64,000 nt of DNA from Hypomyces perniciosus (lineage: Eukaryota; Ascomycota; Sordariomycetes; Hypocreales; Hypocreaceae): positions 6,874,477-6,938,476 of the forward strand of contig SPDT01000007.1 of NCBI GenBank assembly GCA_008477525.1, in the 5' to 3' direction. Position 1 is the first letter of the stretch. Every line of letters begins with the position of its first letter. The notes under the pieces were generated by a model. It was not told where the DNA came from, ran no database searches, and saw only the letters and a program-made list of their open reading frames with translations. Shown one piece after another: positions 12,926-24,507 of the stretch. A program made the translations under genes and the position numbers.

Positions 12926-12930
12926 ATAAT
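12926..12930. repeat. TSD of A1, left copy (ATAAT)
   Basis: ATAAT before the A1 5' LTR pairs with ATAGT at 19635-19639; the single difference is a G-to-A transition of the RIP type. A3 near 49530-49540 shows the uninterrupted site. Confidence 0.85.
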
Positions 12931-13102
12931 TGTTATAGCACTAACTATAACGCAATGTTAATGCCCTGTTATATGAGCCCCAGTTATATAACCAGGCCCC
13001 AACGCATTCCTAGCTATAGCTTTCTGTAAAGCCTTAAGGCTTTCTCGCTCTCTACAGCACAACAACAATCTTTACCTTAACCTGCCTTTCTATACTGTAA
13101 TA
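12931..13102 (+). repeat. A1 5' LTR (172 bp)
   Basis: Starts TGTTATAGCAC and ends ACTGTAATA. Hand alignment with the 3' LTR gives about 26 differences, all transitions; about 23 have the A/T state here. Confidence 0.95.
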
Positions 13103-14800
13103 GTTTATACTATCCTTTAACTCGGCTGCGCTATCGCAAGGCATATACTTAACTAACTATAAATTCCCCCTAAATCCCCCTTTATTCCTAAACCTATAAT
13201 AACGCCTTTACAGCCTAGCCTTTATCCCTTAAACTTTATATCTATAGGAAACTAATTATAAGCGAGATAAATATAGATGCCTTAAACCTTACCCTGTAGC
13301 CTAACCTAGCCTAATAGACTATAGTCTTAACTATAGAGTTTACGCCTTTCCCTTTTCTCTTTAAAACCCTGTAAAAATCTAGTATTAATAGCAACTATAT
13401 ATATTTAATAAATGCAATTATTAAAGACAATAACCTTTATTACTAATTCTATCTTTTTAGCTAAATAATTAAAAAAGGCCTAGCTTAATAAAAAGAATAA
13501 AAATAAACCTTTAAATAGGAAATTTTAAAGTAGGTAGCTGAAAATTAAAACTTTAAAGTATAAATTAAAGCCTAGGTTAAAGCTTTAAATACAGCCTCTC
13601 TATTAAGCCTTAGAAATAATAACCTATTTAGCTGCTATTAAACTAAAAACTTTAAATAATTTAATAGTAAATAAAAAGATATTATTAAATATTAGTTAAA
13701 ATATATTAATTAATATTCTTAGATTAATATTACCTTTATAGGCAATTAATTAATCTTTTAAACTAAATTTAAAAAGATTTTATATATTATAGGTTTTTTA
13801 AAAAAAAAAAAATATTAACTGCAATAAAGAAACTTTAATATTATTATTAAAAGTTTTAATAACCTTGCCTAATAGTATTAAAAGATTAATGCAGTACTTT
13901 TCGCTAATTTTAATAAATAATATAAAATAATTAACCTTTTTTAAAAGGTATTATAGTTTTTTAATAACCTATATATATTAAATAAGCCTTTTTAAAACTT
14001 TATAGCAGAGTTATCTATATTAGGCAGTAAATATAGTAATACTACTAAATAGATAATAAAGGCCTTAAAGATAAAGGTCTCTTAAAAGCTTGCCAACACT
14101 ATAAAGACTTAAATAATTAAGCCAGATAAATCTAACTTTATTAAATAGTGCTAACTTTACTAGACTATTTATAATAAGCTCTAAAAGGGCGCCTACTATA
14201 ATGCCCTCTGCACTGCCTAAATAGGCTAGTATTAATAAAGCCATTAACAGCAGTAGTATTAGCACTAACAGTAATATTATTAACGCCAGTAAAATAACTA
14301 AACCACTGCCTTAACGCTAGCCAGTAACTTAATATAACTAAATACTATATATACCCTATTACCTTACCTTTAAGTCTTTTGCAAGGAATATATTATTAAA
14401 GGACTCTGCTTTTATTATAAAAAAGCAGGCTATAGCTTTAATAAATATAATAAAAAAAAGCAGTTTAATATATATTAAAGTAATCTATACTAAATATAAA
14501 ATCAAAACTGCTAAGTTTAGCTATACTAGCTACACTTTAACTTAACAGTACTTTAAAGCTAATAATAAAACAGTTTAGTAAAGTATAATAATTAAACTTT
14601 AATAGCGCGCTAATACTACCTGCAATACCTAGGTAACCTATAAATCTAGGCCTTAAATAATATACCCTCTTTAAATATTAATAAAGATAATAATAGTAGC
14701 ACTGCCCTATTAACTTTTAGTCTACCTTAATTCAGCTAAACCTACCTATTAAAAACCTAGACTTAACTCGCAAACCAGGGAAAAAATTAACTTTTATTAA
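13103..14800 (+). pseudogene. gag: A1 gag relic with zinc knuckle
   Basis: This region lies between the 5' LTR and pol and reads as a capsid/nucleocapsid frame full of former Gln/Trp stops. A nucleocapsid zinc knuckle is recognisable at 14407-14448: Cys (TGC), then Tyr codons where the second Cys, the His and the last Cys should be, with exact CX2CX4HX4C spacing (CFYYKKAGYSFNKY). Those replacements are the transitions expected from RIP (TGC/TGT to TAT, CAC/CAT to TAC/TAT). The capsid start is not identifiable. A 66-codon open frame on the opposite strand at 14065-14265 is an antisense shadow. Confidence 0.7.
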
Positions 14801-17800
14801 AAGTTATAAATAAAGGTTAACTATAAATAAGACTATTATCCTAAAATAGATCTACTGCTATGTTTTTAGCTGAAAACCCTGTAAATTTAAATTAATAAAC
14901 AGTAAATCCCTTTTAGTATAAACTATACTGTTCTTTACATATAATATCTATATCAATATAAAAGCTTTAATAAATAGCAGCTATATGCCTTAAACTTTTA
15001 TTAGCTGCGCTTTTATTAAGCGATTTAGTATTACTATTTAATAACTGCTATTTACTAAAAGTCTTTTACTCGCTAATAAAAGTATAGCTAATAAAGTTTT
15101 AGACTTTTTTATTATATAAACTATAATTAACTCTTATAAAAAACTCTGCCTCTTTTTTATTATAAATATCTTTAATAATATACCTATAATCTTTAGCCTT
15201 TTATAGCTAAGAAAATATAACCTTGATATTAATTAAAAAGAGTTAACTATTACTTTTAAATCTTATTACTATTATAACCACTATCTTTTAAAAAGTATAG
15301 CTGGCTTTATATAGGTTTTAATGGCAGTTAAAATAAAAAATAACTTTACTAAAGCTAATATAAAAAGTATATATTACCAGTAACTAATAGTTAAAGATAC
15401 TTTAAATAAAGTAAAGCTTAATTTAACTAAATAAAAAACTATACTATACCAGCAATTATTAATTAAAAATACTTTAAAAGAAATAGACTATAACTTAATT
15501 AAAAAAAAGGCCTTTAAACTATATATTCTATAAACCTTAATATTAAACTAAAAATACTATATAACCTGCAGGTATAGTAAAACTAACAATAAAGAAATAT
15601 AAGTATAAATAATCCTAAATTAAATATATATAAAGCTACTGCCTGCCTTTATAATCTACAGTTAACGATAAAAAGGGAAACCTTTATTAAAGCTATTACT
15701 ATTACTTTTTAATATATTATTTCCGCAAAACTAAACTAAACTTTAAGATTAAGAAATATGCCTAAATATAATAAATATATAAATAGTAGCAGTTATAAAC
15801 TTTATTACCTTTTATTAATAATTATATATCTGCGCAATAAAAGTAACTTAAAAGGAGATTAATTAAACTATTAAAATTAAAAAACTAATACTTATTATTT
15901 TATTAAAGCTTTTAAATAAGTTTTTCCAATAAATATTTATAAAATAAAGAAACTATATTAAAGTAAAAATAGTATTATTTAAAGAAATATATAACTTTAT
16001 CAATAAATACTACTCCTTAATATAACTAAAAAGAATTATAGCTGCTAATATTAAGAAATTTATAGTAGGGAAACCTAAGCTTAATAAGCTAGATATCCTA
16101 AAAAAACTGCTATTTTGGCTATATAATTTATATAATGCCTTCATATTAAAAACAGTAAATAAGCTTCCTTTATAATAGGCCTAAGACTATAAGATTAAAA
16201 TACTGCTAGGAAAAGACCTACTATATTAAAAGAATAGGCTATTTTTACTTAATAAACTATAGGTAATAAGAAAATGGTTGGATAATAATTTAGCGAAAGG
16301 ATTTATCTGCAAATTGCAAATATAATATACTACTCCCCTCCTTTTAGCCGCAAAACTAAAAGGCAGCGTCTATATCTATTAAGATTATTAAAAGTTAAAT
16401 AATATTATTATTAAAAATTAATACCTATTACTATTAATCTAAAAAACCTTTAATACCTTAAGCTATATAAAGGTATATATAAAACTCAATATTATTACTG
16501 CATTTAATAACCTCTATATCGCTAAAGGGGATATATAGAAAATAGTGTTTATTATAAGGTTTAGCCTTTTTAAAATATTAGTTATACCTTTTAGCCTTTA
16601 TAATACACCTACTATATTTGAATATTATATTAACTATACTCTTTATAACCTCTTTAACTATATCTATATAGTATACTTTAATAATATCTTTATATATTTA
16701 TTATATTAAAAAAAGTATTAAAAATATATACGCAAAGTAATAGCCTGCCTTTAAGATATTAGCCTCTAGATTAATATTACTAAATATAAATTCAAGATAA
16801 TAAAGATAAAATACTTTAGCCTAATTATTACTTTAAAGGGACTAGAAATAAATCCTAAGAAAGTTAAGGCTATATTAAACTGGCAACTATTTAAGGGAGT
16901 AAAAGACTTATAAAAGTTCTTTAGCTTTATAAATTTCTATCGCTATTTTATTTAAAAATACTTTACAATAACTGCACCACTAAACAAGCTCTTAAAGAAA
17001 AACTAACTATATACTTAAAGAGAGAAACAGCAGGAAACTTTTAACCTAATTAAATATACCTTTAAATTAGCCTTAGTCCTAGCCCTCTTTAATTATAATA
17101 AACAAATAGTCTTTAAAACTAATGCCTTTAACTAGGCATTAGGCAGTATCCTGTTATAGTATAATAAAAAGGGTATTTTATACTTTATTGTATTTTTTTC
17201 TATAAACTATGACGCTTAAAAATGCAACTATAAGATTTATAATAAAAAGCTTTTAATTATTATTAAAGTAATAAAGGAGTAGTGCCTAGAATTATAAAAT
17301 TTATAAAAGTTTAGTATTATTATAGATTATAAGAACCTTAAATACTTTACTTTAATAAAAGCCTTAAATTAACAGTAAATCTAATAGTTTAAATTCCTCT
17401 TTAACTTTAACTTCTATATTGTTTACTGACCTGGCTTTAAGGCTATAAAGCTTAACGCCTTAAATAAAAAAGCGGAAAATAGGCCTGTAAAATTAAACCC
17501 CTTTAATAACTAAATTAAAAACAGGCAATATATTATCCTTTTATAGAGTTCTTTTAGCCTTAAAATTTAAGCGATATTCTAAAAAGAAGTTTTATTAGAT
17601 ATTAAACTATCTGTAAAGGCCGCCTTTATAGCTATAATAATACTAGCGGAAAATAAACTAATTAATAACCTAATTGCAGCGGTATATAAATAAAATACGA
17701 TAGCGAGAGAAATAGTAACTGCGCTTTAAAACCTTAATATCCGCTAATAGCTAAAACAGCTCTGCAGAGAACTCTAGATTGCAATAAACGACTACTAAGT

Positions 17801-19290
17801 AATAAATAGCAGAATTTACTATTAAAAGCAGCTTTTTATTCCCCCTAATAATAAGCTTTAAATATAAATCCTGTTTAGAAACCACATAAGCGGCCTAGCT
17901 GGATACCTAGGCAGGTTTAAAACTCTAAACTTTATTAGCCAGATATATTAATAGCCATAGATCTTAAAAGACACTAAAGTATTTATATAAGCCTATAAAC
18001 TATATGTTAGAATAAAGGCCTTATAATCTTTACTATAAGGCTTCCTTTAACTATTACTAGTCCTGTTCTGTATATAGTTAAATATCTTTATTAACTATAT
18101 TACACTACTGCCTAAATCCCGCTAATATAATATTACCTATAAGCATTTACTGGTAATAGTCTACTGCTTTATAAAAATGCATTTTTTTATACCTATTACT
18201 TTACTATTAATAAAAGAGCTAGCTAATATATTTATTAGCAGGATTTATTGCCTTTATAGTATATTTAATAATATTATATTAGACTATAATATATAGTTTA
18301 TATTAGAATTTTAAAAATAACTTTTAAAGCCATTAGGAGTTATATTAAAACAGTTATTAGCCTTTTACTTTAAGACTAATAGCTAGACTAAGAGGATTAA
18401 TATAAGTGTAAAATAATACCTGTAAGCTTTTATTAACTTTTACTAGGACAACTAGGCCTATTGGCTTTTATTAGCCGAATTCGCTATAAATAATATAATA
18501 TCTAAAACCACTAGTATATCGCCGTTTTTCGCTAATTATAATTTTAACCCTCGCTTAAGGACAAAGCCTTTATAGCCTTACCTGCTAAACCTTTCTACAG
18601 TAAAGAAAAGAGAGTTTTTCTGCATTAACACTGTTGCCGAGTAATTTAAATGGATTATTATATAGCTGAAAGCCTTTACTAAAGCCTTAGGAAAAAGATA
18701 TAAAGAAAACGCAAATGTATAGAGAGAGGCGTTACTAGTTTATACTGTTAGGCAGGAAGTTTTTATTGATATATAAAATATAAAGACTAACTGGCCAATA
18801 AAGAAGTTAGATAATAAATAGGCAGGGCCTTATATAATAATAAAAGTATACTTATAAGCCTACGCTATCAGCCTACTAGAAAGTATAAAGATTTTCCCAG
18901 TCTTATAAAACTCCCTCTTGCAACCTAAAAAAGCCACCCTACTGCATTTTAGGTAAAAGATAATTAACGAAGCCGAGTTAAGGAATATTCAAGGCAGAAT
19001 ACTAGAAAGAGAAAATAATATAGATAAAGTATAAGAGAAATAAGAGTTTAAAGCGCTTTTAGATTATTATAATAATAATAGATTTTACTACTTTATTAAA
19101 TGGAAATACTATGCCGCTATATAGTAACTAGCCAGGGACCTGTAAGGCTAAGAGAGGGTAATATAAGACTTTTACAGGAAAAACCTAGAAAAGCTGGGCC
19201 TACCGCGATAGGCACTAAAAGGAATTATAAAAGAAGAAAAAGAGGAAATAGCTAGAAAGAAACTAATACCCGCGGAGCGCTAACTAAAGA
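14801..19290 (+). pseudogene. pol: A1 pol relic: protease, RT, RNase H, integrase, chromodomain
   Basis: Classical Ty3/gypsy order. RT spans about 16260-16930, with YFNNIFIY at 16674-16697 (YLDDIFIY with both Asp mutated to Asn) and a downstream NFYRYF block. RNase H follows at about 17100-17400, recognisable by a TNAFNQALG motif (TDASNQALG). A zinc-binding and integrase region runs about 17780-18960, including IYCLYS...NNIILDY, then [11 protein letters not shown], and QAGPYIIIKVY in the C-terminal domain. About 19075-19150 reads YYFIKWKYY...LARDLQG, a chromodomain (YLVKWKGY...W-P-DL), which in chromoviruses binds methylated H3K9 and targets heterochromatin. Stops in all frames make it dead. 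Confidence 0.9.
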
Positions 19291-19448
19291 CTATACTGCG
19301 CCGAAGCCTACAACTAAACTATATATCATTAACACCAAAAACCATACAATTCGCCCTATTTACCTTTATATCGGAAGTATTAAGATAGATTACCTGGAAT
19401 TTCGATTTATGCAAGCAATATAGCTATTCGCGGCCGAATAGCGTGATA

Positions 19449-19462
19449 AAGAGGGGGGGTAC
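19449..19462 (+). promoter_or_regulatory. A1 polypurine tract
   Basis: AAAGAGGGGGGGTAC directly precedes the 3' LTR, the plus-strand primer site. B1 has an equivalent G-run ending in GTAC. Confidence 0.9.
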
Positions 19463-19634
19463 TATTACGGCACTGACCGTGACGCGATGTTAACGCCCTG
19501 TTATGTGAGCCCCAGTCACGTGACCAGGCCCCAACGCGTTCCTAGCTATAGCTTTCTGTAGAGCCTTAGGGCTTTCTCGCTCTCTACAGCATAACAACAA
19601 TCTTTGCCCTGACCTGCCTTTCCGTGCCATAATA
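19463..19634 (+). repeat. A1 3' LTR (172 bp), nearly unmutated
   Basis: Starts TATTACGGCAC and ends CCATAATA (ancestral TGTTAC...GTAACA). It keeps most CpG and CpA sites and contains the palindrome GTCACGTGAC at 19515-19524, lost in the 5' LTR. It is the best representative of the family A LTR in the window. Confidence 0.95.
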
Positions 19635-22396
19635 ATAGTATTATAGCAGTAAGATTTAGGCAGTATTATAATATAATTAATAAAGATATTTAACTATATA
19701 TAGAATAAGATTAATAATAGTTAAAGGAAGCTTTATAGTAAATATAATAAGGCCTTTATTTTAATATATAGTTTATAGGCTTATATAAATACTTTAGTAT
19801 CTTTTAAGATTTATAGCTATTAATATATCTAGTTAATAAAGTTTAAAGTTTTAAACCTATTTAAGTATTTAACTAGGCCGCTTAAATAGTTTTTAAATAA
19901 AATTAATATATAAAGTTTATTATTAAAGGGAATAAAAAGCTGCTTTTAATAGTAAATTCTATTATTTATTACTTAATAGTTATTTATTATAATTTAAAGT
20001 TTTCTGTAAAGCTATTTTAACTATTAATAGATATTAAGGTCTTAAAGTATAGTTACTATTTCTTTCGCTATAGTATTTTATTTATATACTACTGTAATTA
20101 AATTATTAATTAGTTTATCTTTTCCCGGTATTATTATAGCTATAGGGGCAGCATTTATAGATAGTTCTATATTTAATAAAACTTTTTTTTAGAATATTAT
20201 TTAAGCTTTAAGGCTAAAAGAACTCTATAAAAGAATAGTATATTGCCTATTTTAATTTAGTTACTAAAGGTATTTAATTTTGCAGGTCTATCTTCTACTT
20301 TTCTATTTAAAGTATTAAGATTTATAGCTTTTAAGTTAAGTTAATAAATAATATAGAAATTAAAGCTGGAAAGGAATTTAAACTATTAGATTTACTATTA
20401 GTTTAAGGCTTTAGTTACAGTAAAGTATTTAAGGTTTTTATAGTCTATAATAATATTAAACTTTTATAAGCTTTATAACTTTAGGCGCTATTTTTTTATT
20501 ACTTTAATTGTAGCTAAAAGTTCTTTATTATAAATTTTATAATTGCATTTTTAAGTCTTATACTTTATAGAAAAGAATGCAATAAAGTATAAAATACCTT
20601 CTTTATTATATTATAATAAAATACTGCCTAATATTTAATTAAAGGTATTAATCTTAAAGATAGTTTATTTATTTTAATTAAAAAGGGTTAAAATTAAAGC
20701 TGACTTGAAAGTATATTTAATTAAATTAAAGGCTTCCTGCTACTTTTCTTTTTAAATATATAGTTAATCCTTTTTTAAAACTTTATTTAATAGTATAGCT
20801 ATTTTAAAGTATTTTTAAATAAAATAGTAATAGAAATTTATAAAGCTAAAAAACTTTTATAGGTCTTTTACTCTTTTAGGTAGTTGCTAGTTTAATATAG
20901 CTTTAACCTTTTTAGGATCTATTCTAGTCCCTTTAAAATAATAATTAAGCTAAAGTATTTTATCCTTATTATTATAAACTTGCATTTAGTAATATTAATT
21001 TAAAGGCTAGCGTCTTAAAGGCAGGCTATTACTTTATATATATATATTTTTAGTGTTTTTTTCAGTTTAATAAATATATAAAGATATTATTAAGGTATAC
21101 TATATAGATATAGTTAAAGAGGTTATAGAGAGTATAATTAATATAATTTTAAAATATAATAAGTGTATTATAAAGGCTAAAAGGCATAATTAATATCTTA
21201 AAAAGGCTAAACTTTATAATAAATATTATTTTCTATATATCCCCTTTAACTATATAAAGGTTATTAAATATAGTAATAATATTAAGTTTTATATATACCT
21301 TTATATAGTTTAAGGTATTAAAGGTTTCCTAAATTAATAGTAATAGGTATTGATTTTTAATAGTAATATTATTTAACCTTTAATAGTTTTAATAGATATA
21401 GACGCTGCCTTTTAGTTTTGCAGCTAAAAGGAGGGGAGTAATATATTATATTTATAATTTACAGATATATCCTTTCACTAAATTATTACTTAACTATTTT
21501 TTTATTACCTGCAGTCTATTAAATAAAAATAGCCTGTTTTTTTAATATATTAGGTCTTTTCCTAGCAGTATTTTAATTTTATAGTCCTAGGCCTATTATA
21601 AAGGAAGCTTATTTATTGTTTTTAGCAGGAAAGCATTATATAGGTTATATAGCTAAAATAGCAGTTTTTTCAGGATATCTAGCTTACTTAACTTAAATTT
21701 CCCTGCTATAAATTTCTTAATATTAGCGGCTATAATCTTTTTTAGTTATATTAAAGAGTAGTATTTATTAGAAAAACTTATTTAAGAGTTTTAGTAAAGT
21801 AATAAGTATTAATTCCTTAATTTTAATAGCTTAGTTAATTTCCTTTTAGGTTACTTTTATTGCGCGGATATATAATTAATAATAAAAGGTAATAAAGTTT
21901 ATAGCTGCCATTATCTATATATCTATTATATTTAAGTATACTTTTTAATCTTAAAGTTTAATTTAGTTTTATTAAAGTAGTATATTAAAAGATAATAGTA
22001 ATAGCTTTAATAGGGGTTTTCCTTTTTATTATTAGCTGTAAATTATAAAGGCAGGCAATAGCTTTATATATCCTTAGGTTAAGATTATTTATAACTATAT
22101 TTCTTTATTATTAATTCTACTATACCTATAAGTTATATAGTAATCTTAGTTTAGCGTTAAGGTTTATACTATATATAGTTTAAAGGCTCCCTCTTTGATT
22201 AAGTTATAGTTTATTTCTTTTCAAGTATATTTAATTAATAGTTATTAGTATAATATCGTTTTTTATTTAGTTAAGTTAAGCTCTGCCTTATTTAAGGAAT
22301 TTTCAATTATTAGTTATTAGTAATATATATTCCTTATATTAGCTTTAGTAAAGTTATTTTTTATTTTAATTGCTATTAAAACTTATATAAGGCCAG
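19635..22396 (-). pseudogene. pol: A2 pol relic, middle segment (RNase H, RT, protease)
   Basis: Minus-strand continuation of A2 after the A1 insertion. The integrase zinc-binding region lies at the left, RNase H at about 20370-20680, and RT at about 20840-21520 with the catalytic block read as YLNNIFIY at about 21078-21097. The collinear segment in A3 is 49535-52370. Stops are abundant. The segment ends at the solo C LTR. Confidence 0.8.
22393..22396. repeat. 4-bp TSD of solo C LTR, left copy (CCAG)
   Basis: CCAG here and CCGG at 22802-22805 differ by one transition. The empty site in A3 (about 52364) reads CTAG. This fixes a 4-bp duplication around TTTGTTG...CAACAAA. Confidence 0.75.
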
Positions 22397-22801
22397 TTTG
22401 TTGAGGGGGAATTGGCACTCCAAAACATATACACAACACATATATACACCTATATACAACGACTGGTATCAAGCGCGGGAACCGCGCTCTTAATAGAACT
22501 ATGAAGCGGCAATTAAGTAATATAAGGATTAAAAGATACTGCGGATCATTTGATTATAATACCAGCAGCCAAAAGCAACTAACAGTTACCTTTATATACC
22601 TCAGTGACTGTATTTTTATAGGTGGGGTTATATATTAAAGGGGGAAGAAGGTTACTGTTTATTAAACTAGGTCTATCTATATATATTTATACTCCTACGC
22701 TTTCTTAATCCAGTAGCTGCTTAAATAAACAGCCAACCTTTCTCGGGTAAACTAACAAGAAAAATGCTAGTGTATTAAGCATACCAGTTACCCCCAACAA
22801 A
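22397..22801 (-). mobile_element. Solo LTR of family C (405 bp)
   Basis: Matches the C1 LTRs at 24091-24497 and 36036-36443 over its full length in the same orientation (minus, as set by the C1 polypurine tract and primer site). It starts TTTGTTGAGG and ends CCCCCAACAAA. No internal sequence remains, so it arose by recombination between the LTRs of a full element. It lies within A2 pol; the A3 copy around 52360-52380 is uninterrupted. It is less RIP-mutated than its surroundings. Confidence 0.92.
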
Positions 22802-22805
22802 CCGG

Positions 22806-24090
22806 CTATACTTTTTAAAAGATAATAGTTATAATAGTAATAGGATTTAAAGGTAATAGTTAACTTTTTTAATTAATATTAAAGTTATATTTTCTTAACT
22901 ATAAAAAGCTAAGGATTATAAACATATTATTAGGGATACTTATAATAAAAAAAGCAGAGTTTTTTATAAAGCTAATTATAGTTTATATAATAAAAAAGTT
23001 CAAAATTTTATTAACTATACTTTTATTAATAAATAAAAGGTTTTTAATAAATAGTAGTTATTACATAGTAATATTAAATTGCTTAATAAAAGCGCAGCTA
23101 GTAAAAGCTTAAAGTATATAGCTATTATCTATTAAAGCTTTTATATTAATATATATATTATATATAAAAAATAGTATAGTTTATATAAAAAGGGATTTCC
23201 TATTTATTAATTTAAGTTTAAAGGGTTTTTAATTAAAAGATAATAATGGATTTATTTTAGGATAATAGTTTTATTTATAGTTAACCTGTATTTATAACTT
23301 TTAATAAAGGTTAATCTTTTCCTTAGTTTATAAGTCAAGTTTAAGTTTTTAATAGGTAAAGCTAGCTGAATTAAGGTAAACTGAAAGTTAATAAAGTAAT
23401 ATTACTATTATTATTTTTATTAATATTTAAAAAAGGTATATTATTTAAGGCCTAGATTTATAAGTTACTTACGCGTTACAGGTAATATTAATATACTATT
23501 AGGGTTTAGTTATTATACTTTACTAGGCTATTTTACTATTCGCTTTAAAGTACTATTAGGTTAAAGTATAGTTAATATAGCTAAACTTAGTAATTTTAGT
23601 TTTATATTTAATATAGATTTTTCTAGTATATATTAAACTGCCTTTTTTTATTATATTTATTAAGGCTATAGGTTATTCTTTTATAGTAAAAGCAGAGTCC
23701 TTTAGCGATATATTTTTTATACAAGACTTAAAAGTAAAGTTATAGGGTATATATAATATTTAGCTATATTAAGTAATTAGCTAGCGTTAAAGTAACAGCT
23801 TAATTGTTTTATTAGCGTTAATAATATTACTGTTAATACTACTATTACTACTATTAATAGCTTTATTAATACTAGCCTATTTAAGCAGTATAGAGGGCAT
23901 TATAGTAGGCGCCTTTTTAATGCCTATTATAGGTAGTCTAGTAAAATTAATATTATTTAATGAAGTTAGATTTATTTAGCTTAATTATTTAAGTCTTTAT
24001 AGTATTAGTAAGCCTTTAAGAGACTTTTATTTTTAAGGCTTTTATTATTTTCTTAATAGTTTTATTATATTTACTGTTTAATGCAGATAA
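22806..24090 (-). pseudogene. A2 gag-pol junction segment
   Basis: A2 sequence between the solo C LTR and C1, collinear with A3 52375-53290 plus 59908-60250 and with A1 gag/protease on the other strand. The zinc-knuckle region of gag lies at about 23640-23690 on the minus strand. RIP-degraded throughout. Confidence 0.7.
24087..24090. repeat. 4-bp TSD of C1, left copy (ATAA)
   Basis: ATAA precedes the C1 LTR and is repeated at 36444-36447. The uninterrupted site in A3 (about 60250) also reads ATAA followed by CTTTACTATAAAG. Confidence 0.85.
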
Positions 24091-24497
24091 TTTGTTGAGG
24101 AGGAATTGGCACTCTAAAACATATACATAACATATACACACACCTACACACAACGACTAGTATCAAGCGCGGGAACCGCGCTCCTGACAGAACTATAAAG
24201 CAGCGATTAAGTAATATAGGGATTAAAAAGATACTGCAGATCATTTAATTATAATGCCAGCAGCTAAAAGCAACTAATAGTTACCTTTATATACCTTAGC
24301 GACTATATTCTTACAGGTAAAGTTACATATTAAAGGGGGAAAAAGGTTAGTTTTTATTAAACTAGGTTTATCTATATATCTTTATACTCCTATACTTTCT
24401 TAATCTAGTAGCTGCTTAAATAAGCAGTTAACCTTTTTTAGGTAAGTTAAAAGAAAAAAAAGCAAGTGTATTAAATATATTAGTTACCTTTAATAAA
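24091..24497 (-). repeat. C1 3' LTR (407 bp)
   Basis: Plus strand starts TTTGTTGAGG and ends CTTTAATAAA. Its ends form an imperfect inverted repeat (TTTGTTG...CAACAAA in the least mutated copy). The polypurine tract adjoins its right edge. Confidence 0.93.
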
Positions 24498-24507
24498 ACC
24501 CTCCCTG
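24498..24507 (-). promoter_or_regulatory. C1 polypurine tract
   Basis: ACCCTCCCTG on the plus strand is CAGGGAGGGT on the element strand, directly upstream of the 3' LTR. C2 has GGGAAGGT at the same place (38497-38504), which fixes orientation in both copies. Confidence 0.85.

Larger units (their letters stand above)
11612..12930 (-). pseudogene. pol: A2 integrase C-terminus and chromodomain relic
   Basis: Minus-strand counterpart of A1 positions about 18100-19460 and of A3 about 48204-49530. It includes the integrase catalytic-core end, the C-terminal domain and the chromodomain-like tail. Many TAA/TAG codons interrupt every frame. It ends at the A1 insertion point, and the remainder of A2 pol resumes at 19635. 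Confidence 0.75.
12931..19634 (+). mobile_element. Ty3/gypsy chromovirus A1, complete, 6.7 kb
   Basis: The cleanest copy of family A: 5' LTR 12931-13102, gag, pol with RT, RNase H, zinc-binding region, integrase and chromodomain in Ty3 order, a polypurine tract, and 3' LTR 19463-19634. The TSD is ATAAT/ATAGT. It is inserted in reverse orientation within another family A copy (A2). RIP damage decreases from left to right: the first 4 kb are AT-saturated, whereas about 17400-19634 keeps many CpA/CpG and long readable stretches. No frame is intact. Confidence 0.95.

Noticed and set aside
14065..14265. 66-codon minus-strand frame
   Set aside because: Antisense to A1 gag; hydrophobic Leu-rich composition is what the complement of this RIPped gag gives.
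22397..22801. MITE or DNA transposon with terminal inverted repeats
   Set aside because: The same unit forms the direct terminal repeats of C1, with adjoining primer site and polypurine tract; it is an LTR.
24091..24497. TG...CA ends with 5-bp TSD for family C
   Set aside because: Taking TGTTG...CAACA as ends gives flanks that do not match in either C1 or the solo LTR; TTTG...CAAA with 4-bp TSDs fits both, and the empty sites.
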